Shown here: positions 1 to 15,000 of the stretch, piece by piece | Numbering within the stretch: position 1 is the stretch's first letter | Layout of the letters: each line of letters begins with the position of its first letter | NCBI GenBank assembly: GCA_011033025.1 | Contig: WFMF01000140.1 | Location: 124,001-188,000, forward strand | Source: Beroe forskalii | Taxonomy: Eukaryota > Ctenophora > Nuda > Beroida > Beroidae | Direction: 5' to 3' | DNA length: 64,000 nt | The notes under the pieces: model-generated | Databases searched by the model: none | What the model was told of the DNA's origin: nothing | The model's input: the letters and a program-made list of their open reading frames with translations, nothing else | Position numbers and translations under genes: made by a program

Positions 1-53
1 ACAGTGACGTCATTATCATAGTTCTCAACGAGAAGTTGATGACGTCATAATAC

Positions 54-3000
54 CGTTTTTGGTGAGTCTATCGAGAGCCACAACCGCATGATATCTCTCC
101 TTTTCCTCAGTACTTCGTAACATGGTGACCAGGATGTCCCAGACAGCTAGGTCACTGTAACTCTTCTGGATGAAGAGTTCTATCACCTGGGGAGATGATG
201 GAGTGAGGATAGAGGAGAGCTTCAGGATAGATTTAGGGGAGTGGAGAAATTGAGGTTAGAGGGGGGGGGAGCGATGAGCGATTGATGGGATAAAGGATAG
301 AGTGAGGGGAAAGGTGGAGTTCTATCACTTGGGGAGAGACAGAGGATAAATCTTAGCTGTGTAATCAAATTTGAGGTAATGGCAATGGAAGAAAGAAGAT
401 AGATTATGGAGAGAGGAAAGATTGAGGATAGAGGAGCGATTGAGGATAGAGAAGAGATTGAGGATGAAGCAGAAATTTAGGATAGAGGGGAGAGATTGAG
501 GGAAAGGAGAGATTAAGGGGAAAGGAGAGGTTTGGGATAGAAGAGAATTGCGTATTGTGGAGAGATTGAAGATAGAGCTTTAGAGGAAAGTTTGAGTTCG
601 TCGTACGAACGATTAGGGGAAGTTAGAGAGTTGAAGATTGTTTGAGGATATGAGAATTTCAGAGAGCTAATGACGATCCCATAATCAGAGGGTATGTTCG
701 GTTATAATTTTGTAAATTTATTCCTGTTTTCAGACTTTACATAATATTTAAGATTATTTAGAATTTAAAGTTTCAGTAAAGCGGTCCACATGGGCGTCTC
801 CTTATTAAACACTGCAGGAAGTTTAAAACCACCCATATTTAACCAGAAGAATATTAAAACTCTAAGAAGAATATTCTCTTGTGCTATACCCCGTGCCTGT
901 CACTAAACCTTCAATACATTTCCTTGCGTTTGAATCTAACATTAACATGTCAGAATATAATATTTCCTTGCGTTTGACTCTGACCTTGACATGTCTGTGG
1001 AGGGCTGCGAGGTGGATCACGCCTCTGTCTGAGGTTGTCAGCATGGTGGGGGAGGCCCCCAGAGACAGCAGTCTCTCCACAGTGTCCAGGGCTCCACTGC
1101 TGCAAGCCAGCAGCAGGGGTGTCAATTGCTCTGCGGACAATGGAATATGTTATATTTCAAAGAGTTAATACTTTGATATATATTGTTCTAACTTTCTAAA
1201 AACGAAGCAGGGCTGTGATTTGATCTTGAATTGAAAAGATCGAGGGTGTGAGTTGTTTTCAAAAAGAAAAGAGATGTTAGTGGCTTAGAAGGAGAGGTGG
1301 CAAGTGGTCTCAACGCAGAATTTAGGTGCTAATTGAGTTGGAAAGAGAAGAGGAATGTTTTGTGAGCCCTCATACTGTCATACGAACCACATGACGTTTT
1401 CAAATTGTTTTTATGTAACAGTCAGAGGGAACAGAGATCGCTTGAAAAGGTGTTGAATTCTGTGGCTCCAGGGCCTTTGTCTTCTGCAGCTTTATTTTTC
1501 ACTAGCACGCCAAAGACCTCTATCTGCAGCGCAAACTTAAAATATCCTTACCGCATTGAAACACCCCTAACGTGCTTATAAAAGGAGCTTGAGTTCTTGT
1601 CAAAACATGTCAACTTAAAGAGAAAATCAGAAAAACAGACCTTTGTTTCGGGTTGGTTCGTTGATGAATTCAGGGTTTCGTTTGAGGAGCAGTGTTGCGA
1701 TGAGGTGTTGGTTGTAGTAAGACGCGGTGTGGATTGCCAACCAACCTTTATCATCCTCCTGGGGAATAGGTTTCAGTTAGGAAAGGTTAGGCTTCAAGTG
1801 GGTTACAAATAGGTTTCATTGAGGAAAGGTTAGGCTACAGTTAGGTTACAAATTAGGTTCTAGTGAGGTTATCAAGGTTAGGCTGGAAGTAGGTTACAAA
1901 TAGGTTCTAGTGAGGTTAATAAGGTTAGGCTACAAGTAGGTTACAAATTAGGTTCTAGTGAGGTTAATAAGGTTAGGCTGGAAGTAGGTTACAAATAGTT
2001 TCTAGTGAGGTTAATAAGGTTAGGCTACAAGTGGGTTAAAAATAGGTTCTAGTGAGGTTAATAAGGTTAGGCTAGAAGTGGGTTACAAATTTAGGTTTCA
2101 GTGAGAAAAGGTTGGACTACAGTTAGGTTACAAATAGGTTTCAGTGAGGAAAGGTTAGGCTTCAAGTAGGTTACAAATAGGTTTCATTGAGGAAAGGTTA
2201 GGCTACAGTAAGGTTAAAAATAGGTTCTAGTGAGGTTAATAAGGTAAGGCTACAAGTGGGTTACAAATAGGTTTCATTGAGGAAAGGTTAGGCTACAGTT
2301 AGGTTACAAATAGGTTCTAGTGAGGTTATCAAGGTTAGGCTACAAGTGGGTTACAAATAGGTTCTAGTGAGGTTATCATGGTAAGGCTACAAGTGGGTTG
2401 AAAATAGGTTTCATTGAGGAAAGGTTAGGCTACAGTAAGGTTAAAAATAGGTTCTAGTGAATTTATCAAGGTTAGGCTGGAAGTGGGTTCTATTGAGGTT
2501 AGTGAGGTTATGGTTAGATTTAACCTATTTCAACTGTTGTTTCATCTGTTAAATCATCGAGACAGGTTAGAGTTAGGTCACAGCTTGGCTTCTGTTAGGT
2601 TTTGTTAACATGGTATAGTTGGGACAAATTTAGGGCGTTACATTTAAATTCAGGCAAGGTTACGTTAAGATTCATGTCAGATTACGTTAAGATTCAGGTT
2701 AGGTAACGCCTCATCAAAAATCGATTAATATTTGCGTATTAACGCTTGGTCTTGATGAGGTTAATTCAGAGCTTCAGAGATATTTCTAGTTACGTTTTGG
2801 TAATTAAAATATTTGCTCCATATTGCAGTTGTGTGATGCACAATAGATTCAATATACAGCAAGATGGTATTTTAATTAATCTCAGGTTCTAATTTTAGAG
2901 TCCATCATAAAGTAAGTTGAAGCAATTTTTCTCAGTCCACTCCGACTATTTCAATCTCCATTTCATCTACTACCAATATGAAGTGACCGCATATTTGCCG

Positions 3001-6000
3001 CGGAATAATGTTGATTTAGAGCGGAATAATTTGAATTTGCTAATTTGCAGTGGAATAATTTAGACCGCAGCAGGTCCACAAAGGCAAGGATATAGCCCTA
3101 TAAAATGACAAGATGCCACAGAGTGCTCACCAGCAGTACCAGGCAATATGCTGTGAACTTAAATAATAAACCCCTCAATTTAAGTACCAATTCCATGAGC
3201 GCCGACACAACCTTAATGACTTCCCTTGCAGACAATTTGTTATAATTAATGGTTGTTCAAATTTGAGAGCTAACGTTTTATATAGATTTAAATGAATGGA
3301 ATTTACAGTTAATTGCGGGATTTGCCAGTACATAAAAGCTAAAATACCAGGAATCTCCCATTATCCTTGCATCGCAGACGACCATAAATTCCAATCAAAG
3401 AACGCTATCTCTTTTTATAGCTGAAAATTAAAATCACACGTCCAAATACGTATATAAATATAAGCACCCAAGTTCGGGGTATTTCACAATGGTCACGCCA
3501 TTCATTAGCTCCTCCGAATTCTATTATATATCCGGGTCATATGGTTCCTTTATTCCGCAGGGAGTGACGTTGGGGGATGAGTGGGTGGGGTGGGATACGA
3601 TAGATACCGTGACCTAACTCCTAACGTACTCCTAACGTGCCGTGATACGCCTACGTTTTGAATTACGTCAAGTGAATCCAGCAGTTGGGCAATCATTAAT
3701 TGACAATCCAAGGTTTAATTTAGATATATCACGGTTTGGTGACAGTGGTTTTATTGAAAGGACTGGCCTCTGAGTTCCATTTAAAGACACAATAGGACTG
3801 CAAGTCAGCATCAATTAGAGATTTCCGTGCTCAAGCATTCAAACTACCCATGTCTGAAATCTCACCAAGTTGACTGATTTCACGATTCGTGGTGTTGGAT
3901 AAGAGCCGCGTAGTTCAATGAGAAGAATGATGGGGTGGGGTGAAGTAATTCGAATTGTTATATTCATGTGGTAGGACGAACATGTCGTAGGACCACAAAA
4001 TTGATTGCCTTAAAAACCACCGCAGTTTTTCCTTGTACCAGTTCAACAGAGTCAAAAGAAAATATAAATTGCTACCACTCTTCTCACCAAGTTAAGTTGC
4101 GCATTGTAGCTCAGCAGACAGTTGAGACACTCAATAGCCCCGTGTTGAATGGCAATGTGGAGGGGAGACGGTCCAAACTTCCTGGCCTCACCCTCCCAGC
4201 GAACGTTAACATCGCATCCCCATGTGCGTACCATGTCACCTGAAAGATATTCCATGTCAACTGAAAGACATTCCATGTCTATTGGCCCCTGGGTGATATT
4301 CTAAGTCACCTTGCAGCATATATAATTAGGTCATATGAAAGTTAGTCCAAGTGAGTATTCAGTTAAACATGATCTAACGAGAGAGAAACCTATTCCCATG
4401 GGGGTCAAGTAATTAAAGTCTTTGATTTGTTGGCACACATAGTGAATATTATTTTGGCATGATTAGTAATAGCGAGATATCATTCAGATAGTCTCAAGAT
4501 TATGATACTACGTCACTACGATATTACAGCTCACCGGTGATTGATTTAAAAAAGAATTATCTGTAGACTGTCAATAAACAGCCCCAATAATAATTGCCAA
4601 TGAAAACTCACAAATAAGGTTGCTATAGTCATTCATGGCAGCATAGTGCATCATCGACATCTTGTTCTCATCGCACTTGCTGAGTCGAGTTTTAGTACTT
4701 TTAGTCATGGACTGCTGGAAGACAGCTGATCTTCCAAGGTGCACGGCCACCATCAGTTGCGAAGTGGAGATTTTCTGCGGCTGAAATCGAGGTTTTATTG
4801 GAAAATTGGTTCAAAATGGATGAAACAATTTCCTGGTTTTGGAAGAATCTTTTCACTTGTGATATAAATAAAGATCGATTTGACGTTGAATTGAAAGCTT
4901 GAATACGTTGGACATATCTTTTTCAACATTAAACACATTAGCATGAAAATCGCCAAAAATCATAGCATGAATCATAGCACATTCTACTATAGCACATTCT
5001 ACTATTCTACTATTCTAATAGCTCGTTCACATATTACGTAATCACCTAGAGGGGGGGGATGAGGTTTCCTGAATTTATTACGTTACATGATTATACAATA
5101 AAAATATAATAAACTAAACTTGATTACGAGGGGGAGGGGGGGTTAAAATCGGCCAAAAATTGATTACGTAATATGTGAACGATCCCTAATAGCTCGTAAG
5201 CTGCGGATTGCAAGCCGGGATAGGTTTTACCGAGCTATTGAGTTGGGAATCGGATACGATAGGCAGCGTCTGTAAGGGATGTTATGGTTTAAAAACGATA
5301 ACTGTCATCCAAAAGGGTATTTTCATAAATGGTCATAAACATTAAAGAGAATCTCAATGACACGTAGAGACTCAAGTCTAAGCGATTACCTACAGACTTT
5401 CAGTTTCTTCAAATTTCTTACTCACATTTCCAAATCTTTTGTTGAACTGTTCCACGATTCTGGTTTCACTGACGGGAAACACCCGCTTTCTGGTTTGCGC
5501 TGCTCCATCGATAATCGTGTGTAACCTGGGTTACAATAGGTGGTTGACAGGGGGGAAAAGAGTATAATAATTAATCAATTTTCCTATCTCTTCTTTCCCA
5601 TTTACGAAAATAATTGCACCAAAAAACCTAGCACAATGATCAGTAGATTAGGGTGGGCCTTGTTTTTTTAAGCTTCATCTCCAAAGAAGCATCTCCTCTC
5701 TATCAATACAATAACTGGACTCACCATCGCGGTGTCTTAGGGGACTGGAGATACAGTTTCTCTAACTCAATCGCAATCATGGCGTAGGTCTTACCACCAA
5801 TTTCCATCTCTGAAAACGGTATTCAAGTTTACAAGGAAGTCACAAAATCCTGAAATTATCATTAAGTAGTTCAGAATTGCTTTGATAGTAATGGTGCCTC
5901 ATCATTCATGCCAACTGTTCTATATGTACTACGGGGGATGTAGATTACCTACATACTCAAACAGACAATCAAACAGACAAACAATTAGTGTTGGTACAGA

Positions 6001-9000
6001 CAGGTTTACAGACAAATGCATGTTGCATTGCACGATCAGGACATACATACATCCCAACACACAAACACAGGAATCCTAAACCTTTAAACTTTTAAGCTAA
6101 TGACACATGCTACTTTGGGTGCTATCTGTCACATGCACATAAACAACAGACTCAAAGAATAGGTTGTTAAGAGTGACGTAACTGCCGTGCTTTAGAATGG
6201 TGAACTGATGACGTCAATCCTCTTTCTATCGTACATGAATGAGCTGAAATCTGGAATAATGCCATATATAGGCATGATGACATGGTTCATTGCCTTTTAT
6301 GGACAAATTTGAGATGAGTTCCTAAACAAAGTGAATTAATGTTGTAAAATGTTATATTTTGAATGCTAATGAAACTTATTTTGTGTTATTGATGAATATC
6401 AAATTTTAGTGTCTTCATTGTATACCCACATGTATACCGGCATCGCTGCCAAAGCAACCACAAAACAACTGTTCTAAATTGCCGGTTTTATCCCGTTGAA
6501 CGAATAACGAATACACTCATTTACCCCGGATACTGTTTAATGATAAATGACATGTACAAATGTAACGTTACTTAAAACACTGCTGCATACTTATACAGCA
6601 TGCTACAGAGAGTATTATCGACTTGTTTAGAAAACAAAATGCCAGCGGAAAATGGGCCAAAGCGAAGATGTTTCAAGATAATATGGAGGGTTTGATTTAG
6701 AATTAGTGGCTATATATTGATGATAGTTTAGAAGTTGTGTAATATTAAAAGGCATCACAGTACTACAGTAGCCTGAGCACAATCCATCACCATACAGTGT
6801 AGTAAACCAATCCAGAAATGGTGACAAATTATACATGCACATGCGAATAAAATCATCTCCAAAAGTGATAAGCTGTCATCCAAAATTTAACTGCAAGATC
6901 TTCTTGAAATTAGATTGATGCACATTCCACAAGTTGGTGCATCGTTAGCAGGGTTTCCATGGAAACCCTGCTAACATGGTTTTACGACTGTGAACTGGAA
7001 GGTCGTTCAAAGCATGAGAATGCAGGTAGGTGTTCATTCTGTAATTATTGGCTAGCAGTGCACTGTTTCAGTATCCAAAAAGTTTCGGTCGCCACCCTTG
7101 CTACCGCCATAAGCTTACACCTTGTGCTTAATGTTATGCTTTTCTACCTAATTTCATGATTTCTGAACATGTACCCGAATCTTATCTTCGGGCATCTCAG
7201 CGATGAATTATTATAGCAATCCTCTCCGATGCTCCTATACTCTTATAAGCTTATTTCAAGCCCAACACATATATACCCATTTCCAAATGGATAATATACC
7301 CTCTTCCGTTTTAACCCTTAATTAACAATTCCCTTATGTCATGCCCTAAATAAGTCCCAATTGCCCCAAACTACATTCTCCAACTCCTAATCTATCGCAG
7401 GTATTTTTGGCGGAGCAAGGGAGGCACCACGGTGTATGCAGGCCGCAGGGTATAGGGGAACCTGTTAGCTTGGTCCGTTTTTTACTCGACGTAATACGGT
7501 CCGGATCTTCCTCTAGAAATAGCCAGGTTAGAAAAATTCCGTTATTATTACTGCAAAGATCATACTATTATTGTCACTTTTGTGATTATCGATTAAAAAA
7601 CACGAAGACACGATTCACATGAAATGAGATTAATTTAAATTGAACATCCATTATCATTTCAAAACCAGGGTCTTTCAACCTTGGATTCCAACGAATAATG
7701 CATGCTTCTTCGATAATTATTCATGATAATTATAGTCACGAATATAATATGTCACACGTGATTGCAAGTAATCATCTCAACGACCCAATCATTTCGGCCC
7801 CAGCCTACGACCTAAAAATTTAAAAAGCGCACGAAATCACCGAATTTTCAAAAAATACTCCGTAGGCCGGAAAAACAAGGGCCGCGTATATACTATCACG
7901 TGACATTTCGACTATAATCATTACCACGTGACATATGTCACATTCTCACCTGCCATGGGGTAGAGATTCCCATCACCGCTTCCCTTCAGCTTCTTGTGGT
8001 TCTGCTGGACTGCCACATCGCAGATAGCATCGTACTTCTCAACCAGAGCCTCCGAGGCGGAAGCGAGGGTTATGCACTCCTTACCTGAGGAGTAGTGGTG
8101 TCAAGTAGTGGTGTCAAGTAGTGGTGTCAAGTGGTGGTGTCAAGTGGGGGTGTCAAGTGGGGGTGTCAGAATAGCACGGTGTCAGACGTGAAAATGGTGC
8201 ATTAGATTTGAGTAAATGAGTAAGTGGATTCAGGGTTGATTCCACCCTTAGAAGAAGAAGGGTTGATTGCAGGTTTCTTAAGGTGCATTGTTAATGCTTT
8301 AATGCTCTTAAAGCTGAAATATAATTGTGCACACTTGTCATATCTGATCAAGGATAATTCCTGAATGGACCCGCTTCCTGATTTCCCACGGAACTCCGTC
8401 AGTAATTGAGCTAATTTGTGTCTGCAGTTGTCCGGCAGCCTTCAGAGCAGAGTAAAATCATATCGGCTGCTCAAAATAGTGCTAGAGTCACTCATTTACG
8501 TAAAAATTAGAGTTTCCATGGGACAATCATTAACTGCACACTACCGCTTTTCCCCTTCCACCATTAAATTATTTCGTGGCTAGTCTTCCCAGACAAAGGT
8601 AACCATACCTAGAGCTGACCAACCCTCGCCACCACGTGGGAATGGCGCGTAACTATGGCAACCAATTATTATAGACGGTGAAATGTTGAGAGGTTTATGA
8701 AGGCTCAAGTGCATCTGGCGTTTTGTCATGTGAAAGTGTGAAAAACACTGCTTTCTTTCTAGCTCTGTTTGACATCTAAAAACACAATACCTTTTCCCAA
8801 AGCCCTCTTGAAAACCACTCACGGTTAATTATGACGTAATACCTATAAACTATCTCTTTGTCTGGTGTTTTCAATAGAATCTCAGTCAATAACCATTACA
8901 AGCAATTAAGCGGTTTGGTGCTATTTTTGATTTCATTCCTTATAGCTGCTGGATGCCACAGGAATGATTCTGCACAACCGGTATTCGTCGTCTGAGCCCG

Positions 9001-12000
9001 TCAATTACGGTGGGCGTAATTGAAATAGTGAATGGTGAATGGTCTCTCAAATCGTGCATATAATTAAATACGGTAGTTGAGAGTGACGTCATTATCTTGG
9101 ATTTGAATGGTTATAGCACCTTCCTAATAAGGGGTGCCGGGGCCAAGCGATTTAAATAATGCAAACAATTGAAATCAAAGCTATATGCTAAGAATGGGAA
9201 GGGATTAGGAACTTTCGTACGTGACTGCCCTAAACAATTGTGACATTAAATAATTAATAACTGCGTTATTTAGCGTTAATTTGGATTAAATACTTCCCTC
9301 ATAGGAAACAGTTTGCTTTATTTCACGTTGCTATTAACGTTATTTGATTTAAATGCCGTAAATTCTACTCCCACTTCCAATTACAAAGTTACCTTTCACC
9401 CTAACAGCACTTATTAAGGACAAAATGAATCTTTTAATTTTGATCCGAAGGGCCGGTTAAAATGGTTCGAAGATTTTGATCTTGAGGCCGGTCAAAAACG
9501 GGTCGAATTAAAAAGACCGGTTAAATAATGGAACATTAATACGCTACTCTTTGAATCCTAAGTTACGTCAGTACTTTACGTCTGTACGTTACGTCTGTAC
9601 GTTACGTCAGAACGTTACGTCAGTACGTTACGTCAGTACGTTACGTCAGTACGTTATTACACAAGACCACCCGCATATTCATAATTAACCATTCATAATT
9701 TGAACAATTAAGATAATATGTCAATATATAGCTGAGTGATCAACGTGCAGAAACAGTGCAGAAAAAAGGCCCATTTAAGGTAATTTCTTAGGTGCACTAA
9801 TTGATTGGCTATGATTGGCCTGTCAGGGAGGGTTAGGAGGGGTAAATTGACTGTGATGTCCGATGATCACAATACAAAATACGGAACCATGCTAGATGTT
9901 GCAATTATTGCAGGATATGACAAATGAAACCCCTCCCCCTTGATGGTAACCCAACATTCTTTAAAATTCACGGCACCAATATTTTATTGGTTAATTCTTT
10001 AATTAAGGGAACAGTTACGACAATGACACCTCAGAACCTTTTCGGCCTTTCAGGCCTTCGGGGTTGGAGAGAACTATTTGACTTAAAAAAATAGATCGCA
10101 ATAAAGAACTGCCTTACAAAATCTTCAAAAATAATTTAGTATTTTTCATCGTCATGAAACTCCAACATGAATATGCGAGTACATGTTGTCATCTACAAGA
10201 ATTACCTATAATGACACCCCCATGAATATGCGTATACATGTTGTCATCTACAAACAGTTTGTTGCTGGTGTCACTGTCACCATGCAGCATCAGCGGGGGC
10301 AGAGTGTCCTCTGTTTTAACCTGCTCTGTCGTCAGAGACGGGAGGTACGCACTGAAATGCAGTGGTGTCAATGATGGTGTGGTGTCAATCGTGAAGTGGT
10401 GTCAATCGTGATGTGGTGACAATCGTGAACTCGTGTCAATGAATAAATCTGATAGGTTGAATAACCTATCAATTAACATAAACTTAGAAAAAAAACACGT
10501 GACTTTGATGTTATGTATGAGAAGTATATCTCATGTTGTCATCGGTAACTTTGAAAAAGTTCAGGTTCCCAAAGTAATCTGTAGCATTTCAGGTTTCTCC
10601 CTCTTACCTGATGTCTGGAACCATGCTGAACTTCTTCATACTGACAAGGAAGTAGCTGAGAGCCGTAATGAACTTCACTTTGGAAAGGAGCTGCGCAACT
10701 TTGGGCTTCTTGGTGAACCACTCCCTGTTAGGTAAGGGATTGTTCACATATTACGTAATTCATTTACTACCGATCATGGGCGTGTCCTTCGGAGACTTTG
10801 TGCTTTAGTTAGTCGAGGAATGACAACACAGCGATACAAAGATATTCAGCGTGGGATATACACGCTAAAAACGATAATTTCTTAATAGGGATCGTTCACA
10901 TATTTCGTAATCACCAAGAGGGGGGAGGGGGTTTCCAAATGATTACGTTACATGTTATTGTAACAAATACAACTACTGTAAACTTGATTACGAGGGGAGG
11001 GGGGGTTGAAATCGGCCAAAAATTGATTACGTAATATGTGAACGATCCCTAAGGCTAAAAGTGAAGTGCATTGAAAACTATTAACGATTGCCAAATAAAA
11101 GACAGAAATTCCAATGTGAAGATACAAATACGCAGAGAACCTTATAACGTTTTAGGGCACTCAGGGCACAGGGCACTACGTCAGGGCACCAGGGCACTAC
11201 GTCAGGGCACCAGGGCACTACGTCAGGGCACTGATCCTTGAAGTAGTGCCCTGAACAGGGCACGGGGCACTACGTCAGGGCACCAGGACACTACGTCAGG
11301 GCACTGGGCCACTACGTCTATGTTATGTGATATTGTTATTCTATTGTTTTGAAGGGTTTATTGTTATTGTAAGGATACTATTATGATTTTATTGTGATGT
11401 AGGAGTAAAGTGCAATCTGAAATCGTGTACTAATCTGTAATCGTGTATTCAATACATACTAGATACCTACACTTAAGACTTCAGTGTTATTTTCATAAAT
11501 CATAACCTTATTCGTGGTGTGTCCTATTGTTATTTTAAGGCTCTGAAGAAGGACACCAGGGCACTACGACAGGGCACTGGGCCACTACGTTATGTCTACG
11601 TTATCCCATATTGTTCTGAATGGTCTTATCATTGTTGTAAGTATACTATTCTCATTCAACTGTTATTCCAAGGATCTTATTGTTATTCTTGGGTTCCTAT
11701 TGTTATTCTAAGAGTCATTCAACGTTGGGGCACTGGGCACTTCGTCGGGGCACTGGCTCACTGGGGCACTATGTCTACGTCATGTGATATTGGTATTCTA
11801 TTGTTTTGCACGGTTAAGGCCATGGTTCTGTTTATCATTTTAAGGTTCCTATTGTTATTCTATGGATCCTATTGTTACTCTATGGATCCCATTGTTATTC
11901 TATGGCCTCTATTGTTATTCTAAGATTCAAAGGGTACTATTGTTTACTGTTATTGCTGTTACTGTCTTGATCATGGCTTATAGCACCTTCCTAATAATGG

Positions 12001-15000
12001 GTGCCAGGCCGTTGTGATTTAAATAGATCAAACAATTGAAATCAAAGCTATATATGCTAAGAATTGAAGCGATTAGGAACTTCCGTGATCGTTCTAAACA
12101 CCAGACATTAAATAATTAATAACTGCGTTATTTAGCGTTAATTTGATTAAATACTTCCTCATAGAAACATTCGCTTTTATTGACAAGTTGTTATTAACAA
12201 CGTTATTTCTGATTTAAATGCCGTAAATTCTACCCAACTTCCACTACAAAGTTACCTCTCACCCCACCTTGACCAGGGGTACGTTACGTCAGTAATGTTA
12301 TTACACAAGTCAACTTTATCTCATTTGAATTTTTAGGTGCACCAATTGATTGGCTGCGACTACCCTGTCGAGAACTGATCAGATGTACGGAACCATGCCA
12401 GGGGTGCTGCAAATTTATTGGTGGTGATAAGCAGACAAACAGAAACCCCCTCCCCCTTAATGGTAACCCAAATGATTCTTTTACAATTCACTAAGGCAAT
12501 CCTGTTATTTCTTACTGGTTACCCTTTTAATTAAGTGAAACAAAGCGGCCGACAAAAAGACACCTCAGAACTCGGCCTCAGGCCTTCTGCCGAGGAGAAC
12601 TATTTCAAGCGACTTTAAAAAATAGATTCGCAATTCAAAACTGTCAGGATCACAATTGAACACAGAAACTCCATCATGAATATGTGAGTGTGCTAGTTGT
12701 CATCTTACAAGAATTCTTAAATTCCTAAAGACAATGAATAATGTTTGTGCTTCAAAAATACAATTAAATTGACCCTCAAGCAAGAAAATATCATCAAGAA
12801 ACGAATACAAACTTGAAAAAGAGTGCTGTTGTTGAGATTGATTATTGCACGCAATATAAAGTGTAGTTCTGCAATGTAGTAAGTTACATTACCATGTTAG
12901 TGATTAAGCGATGCCGGGTCCTCAGTGTTTCGCAAAATTAATGAGTGAGGTTCGACTCGATTCGCAACACTTCGTAAACGTGGGCGGGAAAACAAATCGT
13001 TGAATCAACGGCTTGAAACAAACGCGCTCATTCTGGGCGAAACTTCGCGCAGCCCTCAGTTTGCCTCTGCAAAGTTATTTCTGTGATAAAGTCCTCATGC
13101 TGCGCAAGAAAACAGGGTCCAAACTGCCTTCGAGACTTCCTGGTTACCTCTAGTTTATCAATCAATTACACTACAATGAATAATCCTGCTGTCAGGAGAC
13201 GGCGGCACGCACCGAAATGATGCAGTGCGTCAATCTGCTGGGCGTGGTTTCTAAACCTGCAAAGTAGTGCTCAATCGTGTGGCGGTGCCTGGAAGATAAC
13301 GTGATGAAGCTGCCGTCAATCGCAAGTCGTGCCAATGATTAAACTCGATTAGGCTTTAAACTCATCAATTTAAATATTAAACCAGAAAAACATGACTTTT
13401 ATAGAAGTTATTGAATCCTGTTAGTCAAATGGTAACTTGAAAGTTCCTGTAATAAAGCAATTTGAAGCATTTCTTGTGTTTCTCCTTTACCTGATGCCTT
13501 CAAACCATGCCGGAACTCTTCATACCGACAAGTGAAGTAGCTGAGATTAAATGAACTTAACTTTGGAAAAGAAGCGCAACTTTGGGGCTTCTGGTGAACC
13601 ACTCCCTGATAGGTAAGTGATTTAATTGGCCATTATTACGTACCAAGAGGGGAGGTTTCCAAATGACATGTTACATGGCTGGGCAACCTAACACTGTAAA
13701 CTGGATTTCATGAGGGAGGGGAAGGCTGAAATCGGCCAAAAAACATTTATGGAATATGAACGATCCCTCAAGACAGTGAAGTAATGAAGTGAAAACTGCC
13801 AAATAAAAGACAGAAATTCCAAAGTGAATATACAAATACGTAATACAAATGTCACAATTATGCACAACGTTTTATTATATGCACGAATCATTAGTCAACT
13901 ATTGACATGGAATGAATTCAAATGTATTTTTATTCGCCCACGTGCATGCGCGCGCTAAATCAAGCACAAAGGAGAGGGAAATTAAGCGCCTGCATACGGG
14001 AACAACGGAAAACAAGAAAAGCACCGGCAGGCGCAATTCTTGTTATGAATGGTAATGCATAAAATTTGTACTTATGTAATAAATTCATATTTCACCTGAC
14101 AGCAGATCTCTGTGATTGAAGCCAGCATGTCAGGGGTTGATGGGTGTCGTCTACAAGCTTATCCAGACCCTCTCTAAACACATTCACAAAGTCAAGCAGG
14201 TAAATAATATGAAATTAATATGTTATCATTACGCTATCAATTGGTAAATGGTAACTAATGTGTAGGTACCTAATTATTGCGTTATAATAATTACGTTATA
14301 ATTACATTTCAATTCACATCATAGAAACATAACTCTATAACTATCAATCAGACCTCATAAACAATTTAAAAACAAAGTTAAGCACTTATTTAGTGATTGG
14401 AAATTTCAGTCACGTGAAAATTTCTTACCTTGTGAAAGAGGAAATATCGTGACCAATGGTGAAAGCAATCATGTTTTTGTGCTGTTCAGCATTAGTTATG
14501 CTGCATAGAAGAAACACTCCAATACTATCAAGAATCTGAAATATTCATTACTGTGATACATCACAGTGGGTAAAAATGTACTGTATAAGATGAACGGTGA
14601 AAGGTGTGATCAATCTACCATGATATTCACATATGTTTCAAGTGTTTTGATAGCCAGATTTTCACTGAAATAAATACAGCTTCCACAGCAGCTTTTCATA
14701 GTTGCATATGAATATTTCATTAATTATGATAGAATGTTAATTAAGGGTCACGAAGAGCACCCAATCTCTGCATGTTTACTTGAAAGAAGATTATAACTTG
14801 TAACATAAATTTCAACTTTTCAAAAAATTTCATCTACTTAAGTAGTAAATGTCTTATATGCATGATGGTATGAGATCAAAATTTTCTATATTATTGGCAT
14901 CTTCGTGCAAGAAAACATTACCTCTTGGCTGAGCTTTTTACAGGCTTCAATGTCTTCTGGCATAGAGGTGTCACTCTCATAGAAACCATGCCAATGGGGG

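Larger units (their letters stand above)
9103..11155. repeat. Segment duplicated at 11972-13876 (left copy)
   Basis: This stretch holds ANKAR exons 10724-10608 and 10351-10206 in open form. A second, more broken copy in the same orientation follows at 11972-13876. Shared landmarks are TTATAGCACCTTCCTAATAA, the exon with the GGTGAACCACTCCCTG word, and the ATTCCAA-GTGAA-ATACAAATACG tail. The left copy is the one whose reading phase joins the rest of the gene. Confidence 0.75.

Noticed and set aside
881..1168. Plus-strand ORF across 881-1168
   Set aside because: Shadow of the ankyrin exon 1130-985 on the minus strand, which has matching splice sites and phase.
1766..2512. Telomere-like GGTTAG words
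   Set aside because: They occur inside a 45-48 bp unit with other sequence, not as a 6 bp array, and lie in an intron.
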